A stretch of DNA of 64,000 nt from Bathymodiolus brooksi (GCA_963680875.1 OY804578.1:97927689-97991688); one strand, 5' to 3'. Counted from the stretch's first letter, positions 1 to 13,099 are shown. The notes: a model not told the origin generated them from the sequence alone. Made by a program: numbers and translations.

Positions 1-350
1 AAAAAAATTAATAAGGGCACATAATTTATTTAAAGGGGCATTATCTGCCAAAATCATAAATTTTTGTTACCCATAAAAACTATCAGATATGATTGATGCC
101 TTAGCTTAATAAAACGTGTTTCTGTGACTTATAAATGTTATGAAATGTATGCGCATCAGGGAAAAAATGTGCAACTGCTCGTGTTTTGAGATCGATCAAG
201 AAATGGACGACATCTTATTAATTATCGGCATTGTTTACAGAGTTTGCCGAATCGTCATTAAATCAGTACAACAATGCACTTATTTTCTGTGAATCTGCTT
301 TTAGTCAGCGTTAATTACGGACAAAGAACCATGCAAGTTTGCAGTTAATA
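1..350. other. unassigned AT-rich sequence
   Basis: I see no gene, RNA or recognisable repeat here. It lies directly upstream of a segment that recurs inside the 6.1-9.8 kb transposon, so it may be a decayed remnant of a related element. Confidence 0.3.
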
Positions 351-603
351 AGCAACAAAATACAAATTATTCGTTTTTACCTGTCACTAGTAAGGTCAGT
401 TGCATACGGAGAAAGTGAGGTCAAATTATTTGCTTGCAAGGAAATAATAAATCGATGGTAATTTTCATTCTCAAAAGGCGAAAAGTGGTATGATAAGCTG
501 TTTAATGTGAAATATTTACCTTTATTTCATCATTTTAAAGCTATTTACCAATTTCCAAAGCATATAATTTTTTTGGTCAAAATCGTAGCTAATGCCTCTT
601 TAA
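351..603 (+). repeat. copy of an internal segment of the 6.1-9.8 kb transposon
   Basis: This stretch matches 7931-8183 in direct orientation over about 253 bases, with only scattered differences. Both run from a GACAAAATACAAATTATTCG-like start to a GCCTCTTT end. In the second location the segment is the intron just upstream of a DUF4806 exon. Here no such exon follows, so this is probably a deleted copy of the same element family. Confidence 0.75.
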
Positions 604-1524
604 GTAGAACTGTTGCAAAAATCCGAAGATAAAAACTTTCCATTGGTAAAATGTTTTTTTTTAATTGTCAGACTAATTGTTTGGTGCATCTTAGTTTTAA
701 ATATCATTTTCTGAAATGTACCTCGGCAAAAAAAAATTGATGAAAGTAGAAAACAAGTTAAAATTACTTTCATAGTGAATGTAAAGGGAATTTCAATTTT
801 GATGCACAATTTATTTTTTGTTCTATTTATATATACAAATTTAATCAGAATTTCTGTACAATTTATTACAGAATGTGTTGCCGACCCATATACCCATACA
901 AATGTATATAATGGTGCCTTCCAACCTCTAACTTTGAGTTCTATTTCCAATGAAACACCTAATTCAAAACCATTTCAGCTGAAGTACCTAATGGATGAAC
1001 AGTATTACTTTTATTTCTGTGTGTATGTTCCTGTCTAGTTTCAAACTAAAAAAAAATATTCATTTGATGATTTTCTAATTTTAAATTTTATTGTTCTTGT
1101 AGGTATGTATGAAGGGCTTCGATGACAATACTGATCAAAGGGAATATTTGATTCTTGACAAAGGAAAAGAAAATTGGTGCAATTTGTGAATCTTTTGAAC
1201 TGGACATTCGTCATCCATCTTTTGATCAACTTAAGAATTTTGAATGAAAGCGATTTATTTTAAATACTCCTTTTCTAACTACAGATTGAAATAATTATAT
1301 GGATGTTTCTATAAAAATGACTGGGAGTTTCTTTAATTCTCATTTTTAACAATTGCATATTTATTATTTTACTATGCACGGAAATGAAGAATTATTTTGA
1401 AATATTAAATATTATACTCCAGTATATTGTGTTTATAATTCAAAAGGGAATGTTTACCCTAGCCAGTCTGTCCAAATAAATGGTGATGATAAAAAAAAAA
1501 GTTTAAAAAGTATATTTGGGTTAT
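604..1524. other. unassigned sequence
   Basis: Only short overlapping open frames on both strands, none resembling a known protein. No repeat family was recognised. Confidence 0.3.
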
Positions 1525-1815
1525 ATTGTGGTGGAAACTGGACTACAGCATCCAGAGAAAAGCACTGACCTGATGCAAGTCACTGACAAGCTTTATCATA
1601 TAATGAATGGGATTCAAACTTGCAACTTTAGTGGTGATAGGCACTGATTGCAAAACCACCAACCTATTGCAAGTCACTCATTATGACACTGACAAACTAT
1701 ATCACATTATGAGTGGGATTCGAACTTACAACTTTAGTGGTGATAGGCAACGATTGCATTGGTAGTTGTAAATCCACCTACCATATGATCAGGATCACGA
1801 CAGCCCCTAAACAAG
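1525..1815 (-). repeat. SINE, family C (minus orientation), internally duplicated
   Basis: Read on the minus strand it opens with GGGGCTGTCGTGATCCTGAT, then GTAGTTG, the CCTATCACCACTAAAG block and a TTCGAATCCCACTCA B-box-like segment. It continues with GTCAGTGACTTGCA and the TTTCCACCA region. The block around CACCACTAAAGTTG occurs twice, so the copy has an internal duplication. Other copies in the window are at 11593, 18385, 21020, 21465 and 31740. Confidence 0.7.
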
Positions 1816-2221
1816 GGACTATAGAATGTAAAATAAATTAACAATTGTTTTCAATGCCAATGATTGACATCATGTTTTATCTGTGGAATGTTATATTTAT
1901 CAAATAAATGCTCCCATGTGTGCCTTACATTGAGTGAGTGAATGTTGTTTAACACCAAATGAGGTGTCTATATCATGACCAATGAAACTGCACACGTTGT
2001 CGTGCTGCGATACCCCCACTCGCTCTACATAAGTTGATGTGTAAGTGGGACTTAACGTGGTGGAGGCATAAAGGAGTGTAAAGAGTGTTGGAATCAAGAG
2101 ATGTGTATCCTCCCAGGGCAGTTGGCTAGTAAATGTTTGAAATGATGTATTACAGATTATTAGATATAAATATTATACATGGCTAATTAAGGAAATAATT
2201 TATAGCAGCAGCTCGTAAGGG
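1816..2221. other. degenerate SINE tail and unassigned sequence
   Basis: Around 1930-1990 there is a diverged match to the shared SINE tail (GAGTGAGTGAATGTTGTTTAA followed by TATATCATG). The rest is unassigned. Confidence 0.35.
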
Positions 2222-3102
2222 AACATGAAAAGGGCTATAACTCTCGCAAAAAATCAACCATCCGTGAAATTGGTATAATATGCACATGCTCAGATCATGG
2301 CCAATCAAGATACCAAATATGAATAAAATGCGACAAAAGACAAATGACTAGTTGCGTACACAAGATGTGCGGACGGACGTATGGTCAAACAAACATGAAA
2401 AGGGCTATAACTCTCGCAAAAATCAACCATCTGTGAAATCTGTATAATATGTGTATACTCTGATCATGGCTAACCAAGATACAGAATATGAATAAAATGT
2501 GACAAAAGACAAATGACTAGTTGCGGACGGACGTATGGTCAAACAAACATGAAAAGGGCTATAACTCTCGCAAAAATCAACCATCAGTGAAATCGGTATA
2601 ATATGTGCATACTCAGATCATGGCTAACCAAGATACCGAATATGAATAAAATGTGACAAAAGACAAATGACTAGTTGCGTACACAAGATATGCAGACGGA
2701 CATATGGTCAAACAAACATGAAAAGGGCTATAACTCTCACAAAAATCAACCATCTGTGAAATCGGTATAATATGCGCATGCTCAGATCATGGCCAACCAA
2801 GATACCAAATATGAATAAAATGCGACAAAAGACAAATGACTAGTTGCGTACACAAGATGTGCGGACGGACGTATGGTCAAACAAACATGAAAAGGGCTAT
2901 AACTCTCGCAAAAATCAACCATCCGTGAAATCGGTATAATATGTGCATGCTCAGATCATGGCCAACCAAGATACAAAATATGAATAAAATCCAACAAAAG
3001 ACAAATGACTAGTTACGTACACAAGGTTTAGGGACGGACAAACGGATGGACGGACCGACAAGGGTATTCCAGTATACCCACCACTCTGTGAGTGGGGGTA
3101 TA
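2222..3102 (+). mobile_element. tandem-core element with tetranucleotide tract and end hairpin (pearl/Helitron-like)
   Basis: Five tandem units of about 169 bases start at about 2222, 2391, 2546, 2716 and 2884, each with GAAAAGGGCTATAACTCTCG. One unit is about 15 bases shorter than the others. The array is followed by a GGAC/ACGG-rich tract (about 3028-3060). A hairpin then pairs TATACCCAC (from 3073) with GTGGGGGTATA (ending 3102). Core units, tetranucleotide tract and terminal hairpin is the layout described for bivalve 'pearl' elements, which are related to non-autonomous Helitrons. The family assignment is inference from layout. Confidence 0.6.
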
Positions 3103-4262
3103 AAAAAGTTCCATTGCAATGAGATGATTATCATCATGATATCCGTTTTATACGAGACAACATGCTAAGTTTGATTTCTTTAAAGTTAGCTCAAAGAAAC
3201 AGTCTGCGGGTAGACATGTCGCTCCATTTGGACACATCATCTTGATCAGTCTTTGATTTTTACTCCTTAATGCTGCGTGCTTCGCAGAAAAGCAACAAAT
3301 ACCAATTTTATAGTCTTTTGTTTGACCGTATCGGATCAAACCCACGATCCATCACTCTCAAATCCAGCAGCCTAACCATTACACTACCGATGCTGTTCTA
3401 CATTGAGCGAGTCTCTGTACTAGATCAACCTGCTTAGTTCAATGTTGAATTTTTATAGTGATAGCTCATCGAAACAACAGTCCCGCGGATAGACAAATTA
3501 CCCCACTCTGACACACCCTGATTCCGAGCCAACCAGTCTTTGCTCTTTCTCCTTAATGTTGCAGGTTAGCGGAGAAGCAACAAATACCAATTTTATAGTC
3601 TTTTGTTTGATGGAATCGGATCAAACCCACGATCCATCACTCTCAAATCCAGCAGCCTAACCATTACACTACCGATGCTGTTCTACATTGAGCGAGTCTC
3701 TGTACTAAATCAACCTGCTTAGTTCAATGTTGAATTTTTATAGTGATAGCTCATCGATACAACAGTCCCGCGGATAGACAAATTACCCCACTCTGACACA
3801 CCCTGATTCCGAGCCAACCAGTCTTTGCTCTTTCTCCTTAATGTTGCAGGTTAGCGGAGAAGCAACAAATACCAATTTTATAGTCTTTTGTTTGATGGAA
3901 TCGGATCAAACCCACGATCCATCACTCTCAAATCCAGCAGCCTAACCATTACACTACCGATGCTGTTCTACATTGAGCGAGTCTCTGTACTAGATCAACC
4001 TGCTTAGTTCAATGTTGAATTTTTATAGTGATAGCTCATCGATACAACAGTCCCGCGGATAGACAAATTACCCCACTCTGACACACCCTGATTCCGAGCC
4101 AACCAGTCTTTGCTCTTTCTCCTTAATGTTGCAGGTTAGCGGAGAAGCAACAAATACCAATTTTATAGTCTTTTGTTTGATGGAATCGGATCAAACCCAC
4201 GATCCACCCCACTCAAAGAGAGCAGGCTAACCATTACACTATCGATGCTGTTCTACACTGAA
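3103..4262 (-). repeat. tandem array of SINE family A units (285-bp period)
   Basis: A first copy of SINE A (3163-3410) is followed by units beginning at AGTTCAATGTTGAA at 3436, 3721 and 4006, so the period is 285 bases. Units are nearly identical. On the minus strand each contains a tRNA-like head (ATCGGTAGTGTAATGGTTAG, an A-box-like segment), a GGATTTGAGAGTGATGGATC stretch and the GCTTCTCCGCTAACC region. This looks like a SINE that became a small satellite. Confidence 0.7.
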
Positions 4263-6128
4263 ACAAAGATATTATATAAACAATTCATTTAAAAAAATAT
4301 TCTTGTATTGCACATATCAGATGCTCAATAGAAAACAACACATATTTGTCTATGTCAACTACAAAGCAAGTTTAACATTGAAGTTTGAAATATGATTTTA
4401 CATATATACCAGTAATTACAATTAAATATTTGTATGTCAAAGTTGGAGGGTTGGGGTTATGGTAGGGAGGACAAACGTAGTCGTCGATAGCGTTATTATT
4501 TTCTGTCGGAGTAGAAAAACCCGAATTTTCACCTTTTTCATTTCATTAGAAAAACACCTAAAATTTATTATTTCGTGATAAAAAACATATCAGATAAAAC
4601 TTGAAAACTAGATCTTCATTAATTTGGTAGTTATAAGCATTAAAAATATGATTGGGTACTACTACTGAACGTCCAAAGTGAAGTCGTTTCGAGAAAATCG
4701 GACGCCATCTTGATTTATGTGTCAACGAACAGCCCATTTTCAAAAATAATTCCGGGAGCTATCCCTGGACCAATATTCTTCATGCATGGCTTAAAATTTG
4801 CAGAAAGTCTTCAATTTTACCAATCCGACTGTTAAGAATTTTTTAAAAGTCAAAATCGTAACGTAAAATATAAAAGTTTACAAAACAGTGTTTTAAACTC
4901 GCTTACCGCTTTTCCGCAAAAAGTTAACAGTCAGATATCAATAATCTGGACCTTCCTCTAAAGATATGTCGCCAAGGTTTCAATGGATAAGCAGTAATAG
5001 CTCCCGGAAATCATTGGATGTTCGGTCCATATTTTCTGACTTTGCAATCAGAGTTGAGCGGGAAGAGTTATCGGACATTGTGTGGCGCATGACCGGGATG
5101 TATGTCTTCCGCCATCTTGGCCAGGACAATTTCAGAGTTGTAAGAAAAATGGAATTTACCGACGTATTGTTCTACCAATTGATACAATAATTACCTAGCA
5201 TTGATGTATTCAGACCACGGAGGTCAATCATGCACGGTAAGTAACAAAACTTCCTCTAAAATATAGTTTTATTCTCAAAAGAAATATCGTTTTCAACCGG
5301 ATCAAATGGGGGTTAATTTTGAAAACAAAAGATGCACAAAAAACGCACAGAAACTTTACACGAACTGAATAAATATATATCTTTGCTTCGATAAATGAAA
5401 AAGAGATGGGATTTAATTCACGATTTTATTATTTTACTCGAAAAATGGCGAAAACGGCAAGTATCAATATAAAGTTGTCAAATTCTCCCAATCTATAAAT
5501 AACTTTATCCAAGCAGAGCTTTGGTGACGTAATCATGCCTGTTCGGAAGTTATCGGGATTTATTAATACATCTATATAAAGGAGTTGTTCCGGTATTCTT
5601 TGATATTTTTAGAAAAGGGGGGATCTTTTGTGAAATGTTCAAGATTTTTTATATTTTTTGGTTTTAAATGAAATTTGTCTACATGAAAACTTTTTATGCA
5701 TTTCTCATTAAGTTCCTAGTGTATATTGTAGCAATACATAGGACAATTGTTTTTAAATAGTAACATGAATTTCCATGCAACATTTTTGAAACAATTTATT
5801 TAAATTGTTATAAAACATAATTATTATGTTTCAGTGCTATTAGGGAAGCTTTATGAAATATATGCTTAATGCATACATTACAGTATGTGAATGTATTAAC
5901 ATTCTGGCTATATACAATGTAATCAGTGGCAGTGCATGTGATATGCTAAGTTTAATTAATTACATTTTTTTCATTACACCATTAGTGTGCAAACTTGTTT
6001 GGTATGACAGAACATTTATGATGCATGCAGCAAACATTTCTGGAATAATGCTATTTTTCATATAGAATCTATTTGCCACCTAGCATATATGCATAAAGAT
6101 AATTTTTAGTCGAAGAGTGCATTGTATT
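4263..6128. other. unassigned sequence with one short ORF
   Basis: No protein family was recognised. An open frame at 4966-5190 (+, 74 residues, starting MSPRFQWISS) has no visible domain, splice context or conserved motif, and I do not call it a gene. Confidence 0.3.
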
Positions 6129-8314
6129 CCCAGTCTGCAGGGTGACGTCGAACCAACGTCGGTAAAAGGTCGTAATGGTCGGCTGTAGGTCGGCGTCGGC
6201 TTGACGACGTTGAACCAACGTAGGATTAGTGTAGGCAAAGCGACAGTCGAGTTTCCGTTCTTCAGCCGACGTTGGGCTAGATATGGCATAACGACGGTCG
6301 GGTTCTCGGTTCCTCGCCAACGTCGAGTTAGATTTGACAGACCAACGGTTGGGTTCTCGTCTTTTCACCAACGTTGGGTTAACTTTGACAAAAGACGGTC
6401 GGCATTAGGTTATTTGCAGACGCTTGGTTTGAATATTTGACGTATGATTGTTTATATCTTAATTCTAGATTTAAAACCCGTATTTAAAACACACACACAC
6501 AAAACAATGATTGTAAATGCACGGCCGTAGGCCGGGTCTGAATAAAGTGAGGCAAAAGGGGTGAATTTAGACAAATTTTGAAGAAAAAAAAGATTTTATT
6601 TGCTTTCAAAAGGTTACACTTGCCGTTTCAAAAGTGAGGCATTTGCCTCATTTGCCTCCATTGCGTTACGGCCATGAAATGAAATCTAGTACGTGGGGAT
6701 TTCATTTATCATCATTAACAACATCGATACTGATTCCTGTGGTTTTCCCGCGCGACCAATTAAACCGCATACGCCATTTTCATTTTGAGACTCGCGGCTA
6801 GCAGAAACTCGTGTAAGTTATCTCTTAATTTTATTTATGCTTTAAGTCATACGTGTAACTGATTTATATGGAATTTTGTTAGCAACGATTTATTAAGACT
6901 ACTTTTTTTTTAAACAAAAGGCTGAGTAAGATTTTTATATAACCAAAATGGCTTTTGATTTATTTAGCTTGTGGTGATCCAGATATTTTAAATATAGGAG
7001 TGATGATAGATCCTGCAAGTAGAGACTGAAAAAAATGGGTTAATTATAGCCTAATTTTGTCAAAATTTAAGTAATATACATGTATTAAGAAAGGCGAAGT
7101 TAATTTGCAACACTTCCCCCTTCTGAATAAAACTTTAAATAGAAGTTTAAATCGAGAGTTTTTATAAAACTTTTAGGGATATTTTGAATTTGATACGTTA
7201 TTTTTCAAATTTGTTTATGAAATTGAAATTATTCAGAGAGCGATTATGCAGTTACAATTTACTAAAATATAAATCTGGTGGGTCACATTCTTCAAAGTTT
7301 ATTGCTATATAAATGTAACCGTCTCAAAGGTCAAACATGAAATTTAATGCTAGTTTTATTGCGTGTGTGTAATGATCAAGACAGTTTAGCTGATAGAATA
7401 TATTGTTTAATACTAAGGGAAGAGGTCAGATACATAAACGGTTGCCATAGCAACCATATTTATGAAGGAATTTCGGGGAATTAATGCAATTTAATATTTA
7501 AGAGGTCAATTGGATGGTGTCTAAGCATTTATATTATAGTCAATGTGTATGTGTGTATATATTTGTATGTGTAACTATGTAAATAAGACACAAACTATGA
7601 CAGGTGTTTGTGAGCACCTGTGACAACTATAAGACAAATGCAGTACTAAAGTAAAATAGTAGATGCGGTATTACGTTACAACTTATTACTTTATCCCAAA
7701 CCGAACAGATGTTGATCTTGCTTTACACGAAATCCCCAGATGTTGTGTATCAAATATAAAATATACTTGTGGGAATATTTTAAAGTGATTAATGATTACT
7801 CATGTAAACGTAATTCGTGGTAAACGGTTTAAAAGTATTGGCCATGTAGTGAGTCTGCACACATAATAGTTATGATATTTTAACTCAAATTTATTTTTAT
7901 TCTCGTAGATGAATGTCTTATAATTTATAATAAGCGACAAAATACAAATTATTCGTTTTGACCTGTCACTAGTAAGGTCAGTTGCATACAGAGAAAGCGA
8001 CTTCAAATTATTTGCTTGCAAGGAATAAATCGATGGTAATTTTCGTTCTCAAAAGGCGAAAAGTGATACGATAAGCTGCTTAATGTGAAATAGTTACCTT
8101 TATTTCATCATTGTAAAGCTATTTACCAATTTCCAAAACATTTATTTTTTTTGGGTCAAAATCGTAGCTAATGCCTCTTTCAGTTTATTTGAACATGCAA
8201 TGTCATTGAACATTTTTAGAAAACAAATCAGAACAAATTTGTATCAATACTGCAACTGTATCTTTTTAAATCATTTTCTGATAATATCCTAGTAACAATT
8301 ATGGTACTTTGTAG

Positions 8315-8878
8315 ATAAGCTATTTGGGTAGAATTGGTGGAGACAATGTAAGAGATTGTGGGAGACGGATTCTGAACGCCCTGATGACCACAGATGTTGC
8401 CATCACCCTGAACTGGAAAGGGGTTAAAAAATCATTCGAGGCACTAAGTGTATGCAGCATCGTAAAAGGTAAAAACAATTCCCTAACCAGTTTGTTACTT
8501 TTTGAATCTTTACACCTTTACAAAACATGCAAGGTCGACTTGATCAGCGTGGAGACAATAGCTAGAAGTGTCAAAAATCTAATAAAACCTGCGCTATTTA
8601 AAGAATGTTTTCGTCAATGGAAGCCTTGCTGATTTAAAAACTAAATCTGTTTGAATTTGCCTTCCAAGAGCAGTGTTCAAAGTTAAAAATCCCTAACCTT
8701 TTTTTAAATCATGTTTCATTTCATTTTACATTAATTTATCGAGTTTAACCATCGCTAGTTTAACAGATACATTTGATATCTTTTCTAAATCCTATTTTCT
8801 TATTTTACAGCTGCAGTACGAAAGAACAACACGACTAAAAACGAAACGGATGACAGAATTGAAGGTGTAATAAAATAA
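8315..8878 (+). pseudogene. last two exons of a DUF4806-domain gene (partial)
   Basis: Exon 1 is 8315-8468, after a TTTGTAG acceptor and before a GTAAAA donor. It encodes 51 codons including SYLGRIGGDN, CGRRILNALM and TLNWKGVKKSFEAL, which match the core of the DUF4806 family (a GG turn followed by a basic helix, then an NWKG-K-K-F block). Exon 2 is 8811-8878, after a TATTTTACAG acceptor. It encodes AAVRKNNTTKNETDDRIEGV and stops at TAA. Intron phases (0 in, 1 between) equal those of the homologous exons at 56346-56505 and 57248-57351. I found no upstream coding exons, so the gene is probably truncated by internal deletion, though a short domain-only protein is not excluded. The function of DUF4806 is unknown. 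Confidence 0.75.
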
Positions 8879-9004
8879 CTGACTGAAACGGCGGCCGGAA
8901 GGCAAGAACATGTAAATAAAAATGCATAACTGTGCTTTCTTCTCATTTAATGGCACATTAATTATAAAGGGTTTCCGAATTGATATTAACAATTTATGAT
9001 TTGA

Positions 9005-9245
9005 TTTGATTTTTGGTGTTTTAACGCCACTTTCAACAATATTTCAGCTAGTGGTGGAGGAAGCCGGAGTACCCAGAGAGAACCACCGACCATGGGCAAG
9101 CAACTGGTAAACTTTATCACTTGCGGCTGCGAGTCGAGTGCACCCTTTTTGTAATTTACAAAGCCGGGCGCGAACCTACTCCGTATTGGTGATAGGCTTG
9201 TGTGAGTTGTTAGATCCAACGACCTAACTCATTGAGCCACCCGGG
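9005..9245 (-). repeat. SINE, family B (minus)
   Basis: Minus-strand reading: GGGGGCCCGGGTGGCTCAAT, then GAGTTAGGTCGTTGG (A-box-like), CCTATCACCAATACGGAGTA and GGTTCGCGCCC (B-box-like). It continues with CACTCGACTCGCAGCCGCA, CTCCGG.TTCCTCCACCACT, the GCTGAAATATTG tail and an ATCAAATCAAATCA end. It is inserted inside the 3.6-kb transposon. Other copies are at 36247 and 38657. Confidence 0.75.
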
Positions 9246-9776
9246 CCCCCTAGTAATAATTTAACGTTTATAAATGAGTAAAAGGAGTATTAACATCCTA
9301 AAAAGATTAAGTAAGACAAACGACATCAAAATTGTTCTAATTTTTGGAGTAAAGTGACGGCAGTGTACCGTTATTCAATAAGTATTGAACAAGCTAAGTA
9401 CTACACGAATCAGAAAGGCATACAAGACTAATACACCCTAACGTTTGTGTGTACACTAAATGTTACAAATAAGGTGATGGTTTGCTTTGTGGTTATACAA
9501 GAAAGATGTTGGATTATACTGATTTGACGTCGGCCCAACGATCAAACATACCGTCGGGGCAGACGTGTTGCCGACCAATGCACAGTATTTGAACGTTGGA
9601 TATTGGTCGGGAAACCATTGGAAATAAGACATTGCAACGTCGAGCCAATTAGTCGCGCCAACGTCGACCCGATGAGCAAAATAAATAACGACGGGCCAAC
9701 GTTGTCATTCGACGTCAAACCAACGTCAGAGACGACCGTTAACCGACGTTGGACCAACGTCACTTTGCGGACTGGG

Positions 9777-11592
9777 TTAAAGCTTTTTTCATTTGTACAT
9801 GTATGATAAACTATTTCTGGAAAAGATCAATTATTTTTAGCTCTTTATTTTTATTCTGTATAACATATTTTAAATGTTTATTTTTATTTTACAGGTGTGA
9901 TCGTGGCATCTCAGTAGATCATTAAGAGTTTTAAATCATTAAAATGACACTTCTGAAAGTTGATGCTGTTGATTATGATTCAGTTAATCAAATATGCATA
10001 GGATATGCATAGGATCACAAAACACACAATTTAAAGAAATCACAAAGATTTCATTTGGAATAAGTTGGTCATGAACTGGGACACAGCACTTTTGTAGTCG
10101 TCAAATGTAAAATTATAGTATATAAAGGAAAAGAGAGTGACATTGAGGACTGTTATGAATTAAGATTATAAATAATAGTAGAAGATAACAGTTTATTGAT
10201 TTGTGACAATAAAAATGATAACTTTGAAAATTTGGGACTTTCTAATCGCATGAACTGTTCACTTAAATCAGCTAAAATTGTCAAATTTGAGGTTTTTCCC
10301 AGACAAAAAAATGAAAATCATGTATAAAATGTGCTAATTAAATGTTTAAAAGATAAAATAACTTCAAGGCTGGCCTATAAATTGTACAGAGAACATATCT
10401 GATAATCCAAATAAGATTTTTCATGGAATATGGGGCCATAATTGAAATATTATTTTTACTAAATTTCCAGGTAGGGTGCTAATGAACCAGGACATAGTTC
10501 ATACCAGTGTCAGAATTGGGGTTGCTGATAGTTTTCTCCTTGTAGTATACAGTTATAGGATCAAAATAATACCAAACACTTGAACATTTAATATTATAAT
10601 ATTCGACAATTATTGAAATTGTTTATCAATTTCGGGAATTATCTGAAATTTTTATTGAACAAAGAAAATTGACCTTTTCAATGGAAAAAATGGCAGTTTT
10701 TACACAAACTGTAATAATAACTTCATTGATGTATGGATATTGAGGTTGTTTACCATAAAAATATCAATTTGAACATACAAAATATAATTAATTCCCTAAA
10801 ATAACTTATTTTTACACTTTACAGAGCTCAAAATATTAATCTGCGGAGTTTATAATTCTGGCGCTACAGACTTTGAGAATTTGTTTTGCTGATAAATATA
10901 GGTGTTCCCTGTTAGAGGGTTCTTTTCCCTACCAAAATCAGTATTCAGAAAAATTCTAGTACTTTTTTCAGATTTTTTATGACCAAAAAAACTTGATTTT
11001 TCGAATAAAATTTGATGTTAAAATTATGGAGGCCTGCGCAAAGGAAATAATATTAAAAAAATATATATATTAATTGAATAAATGATATTCTTGATATTTT
11101 TACCTAGAGACTGGGCACTTTGTGGACAGTGCTGCAAGTTTCAGCCTTGCAAGTTAAAGGTTTTTGAAGATATTTGACCACAAACCTGGTAGTTTGAACA
11201 AGCAGACGGCTGACACATAAATTAAAAAAACTAAGTCCAAATGTAATATTCAATGTTTTAAATTCTGTGACATTTTTTTCATATAACACCTACAGGTGTG
11301 TATAATACCTCTTTTTGAAGCATAAGGAGGATACATTACTATAGAAGAAAGTATGATAACCTATTAGGTAGTGAAAATAATATATTTTGGTCCAAAAATG
11401 TCATTTTTTTTACATTTTTCCAAAAAACAGAAAATCGACCACTTTTGGCCCACCGAAAAGGCCATAACTTTTGAACAACTTAACCGATTTTAATAATTTT
11501 TGTACCAAAATTTCCCATTTTGTATGTACTGTCATATTAATCTATAATTGGATGATTTATTAGCATTTCAATTTTTGGCTTGACCACCCTAG
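9777..11592. other. unassigned intergenic sequence
   Basis: AT-rich, with no coding potential or repeat family that I recognise. Confidence 0.3.
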
Positions 11593-11812
11593 TTATGGTG
11601 TTTAACACCACTTTCAACATATATTTCGGTTTTATTGGCGGAAGAAACCTAGTACCCAGAAAAAACCACCAACCTGCTGCAAGTCACTGACAAACTATCA
11701 CATAATGTCATATCGAGTATACATCGCCATGGTGATAGACACTGATTGCATAAGTAGTTGTAAATCGAACTACTAGACGATCACGACCACAACAGCCCCT
11801 ATAAAGTTAGAT
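11593..11812 (-). repeat. SINE, family C (minus)
   Basis: On the minus strand it carries GGGGCTGTTGTGGTCGTGAT, GTAGTTCGATTTACAACTAC, TGCAATCAGTGTCTATCACC and GTCAGTGACTTGCAGCAGG. It ends in the shared tail (GTGGTGTTAAACACCATAAC). Confidence 0.7.
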
Positions 11813-13099
11813 GGACTACTTCATACAGATTGATATTATAATGTCAAAGGTCAAATCAATCAGGCTACATCATACAGATTGGTATTGTGATGTTAAAAGT
11901 CAAGTCAGTCAGCTACATCGTATAGTATAACATAATTGTAAATCTTAATAATTTTCGGAGGATCTTAAAATCTTGGATTTCAAATCCCCCTCAATTTGCT
12001 TAAAACGTCATACATTTTATGTCTGTTATGGCGATGTTTCCAAATTAAAAACTTGTATATCGTAATTAATTTGAAATTTATTGTTGACAGTACTTGAAAG
12101 CTGCTAAATAAAAAAAATAAGACAGTCAACAAAAATTCATAAAAATGTAATTATGAAGTAATCGACAGCTATCTCGACAAAGAAAAAATATTCCAACTAT
12201 GATCTCTTTGTCTTTACCACTTTCTTTCCTAGTCTGAAGTTTAATTGATCAAGGGGTTTATAAATTTGTTGGTTGGTTGTCCCAAGAATTCCACAGAAAT
12301 TGAAGCACCCGAAAGATGTTTTACTGTACAGCATAATCTTATAAAGGTCATAGGTCATAGGTTATCATGTCTTAAAATGTAAACATCTATAAATAACTTG
12401 TATAATGACAACTGACTACAAACATTTATAGAGAACACATAAATTTGTTCTCCTTTCTAATTAATCATCTTGTATTATTGTTCTGTATTTGTCATTAAAT
12501 TCTTGGATTTTCTCCCAGGAAATATCGTAGATTTAGCTGAAATGTAAATAATGGTAAATATTACTGATCAAATGAGGATTATTTTTGTCACTATGCAAAA
12601 TAGTATTAAAATGACAAAATAATAATGGTATGGATCATGAACTTTATATTGTTTGCATGTTCAAAAGAAGTGCAGTGTCCTAGGCAGTGGATTGTTTATA
12701 TTAACACCTATCCTTTTTAATCATGAGATGTATGTTCTGATTTGGTACACAGTACGATGTGCTCCACTTTTGCCTTGGTTCTTACTCAGTACATTAAGAT
12801 GTAAGATCCACTGGTGACATTAAGATGTAAGATGTGAGCTCCACTGCTGTATTTAGAGAGAAATTTTACAAGGTATTAATCCAGTTCCATGGTATAATAA
12901 CAACTTGTTCTTGTGGTGAGACTCCCACCTTCAAAATCTCTTTATATCCCCAATATCACTGAGCATAAAAGTAGATTCTAATCACATGTTACACTTTCTA
13001 ATCTAGATGAAACTTGTCAATGATTATAAGATAACTTAACAATCAATATCAACAAAAGTAGAAATAAAATAAGTGGAACATCATACCAATTAATTTAGT
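11813..13099. other. 3' flank of the NKIRAS homologue, nothing recognised
   Basis: No exon of the neighbouring gene or other feature could be identified. Part of this may be 3' untranslated sequence. Confidence 0.3.

Larger units (their letters stand above)
6129..9776 (+). mobile_element. 3.6-kb DNA transposon with CCCAG ends and a DUF4806 remnant
   Basis: The left end (6129) and the reverse complement of the right end (9776) both read CCCAGTCYGCARRGTGACGT. They continue into related GACGTYGR/CCAACGTC palindromes (left about 6129-6425, right about 9530-9776), with roughly 80% identity over the first 44 bases. A TT dinucleotide flanks each end, consistent with a 2-bp target duplication. No transposase is present. 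The interior holds a GC-rich segment near 6735-6815 ending in a GTAAGT donor (a possible 5' exon), a SINE B insertion (9005-9245) and two DUF4806 exons (8315-8878). It appears to be an internally deleted relative of the element at 44578-62924. Confidence 0.75.

Noticed and set aside
6069..6440. Several overlapping open frames with repeated arginine-rich phrases on both strands
   Set aside because: They translate the AACGTC palindromic subterminal repeats of the 3.6-kb transposon. The same holds at 9542-9806.
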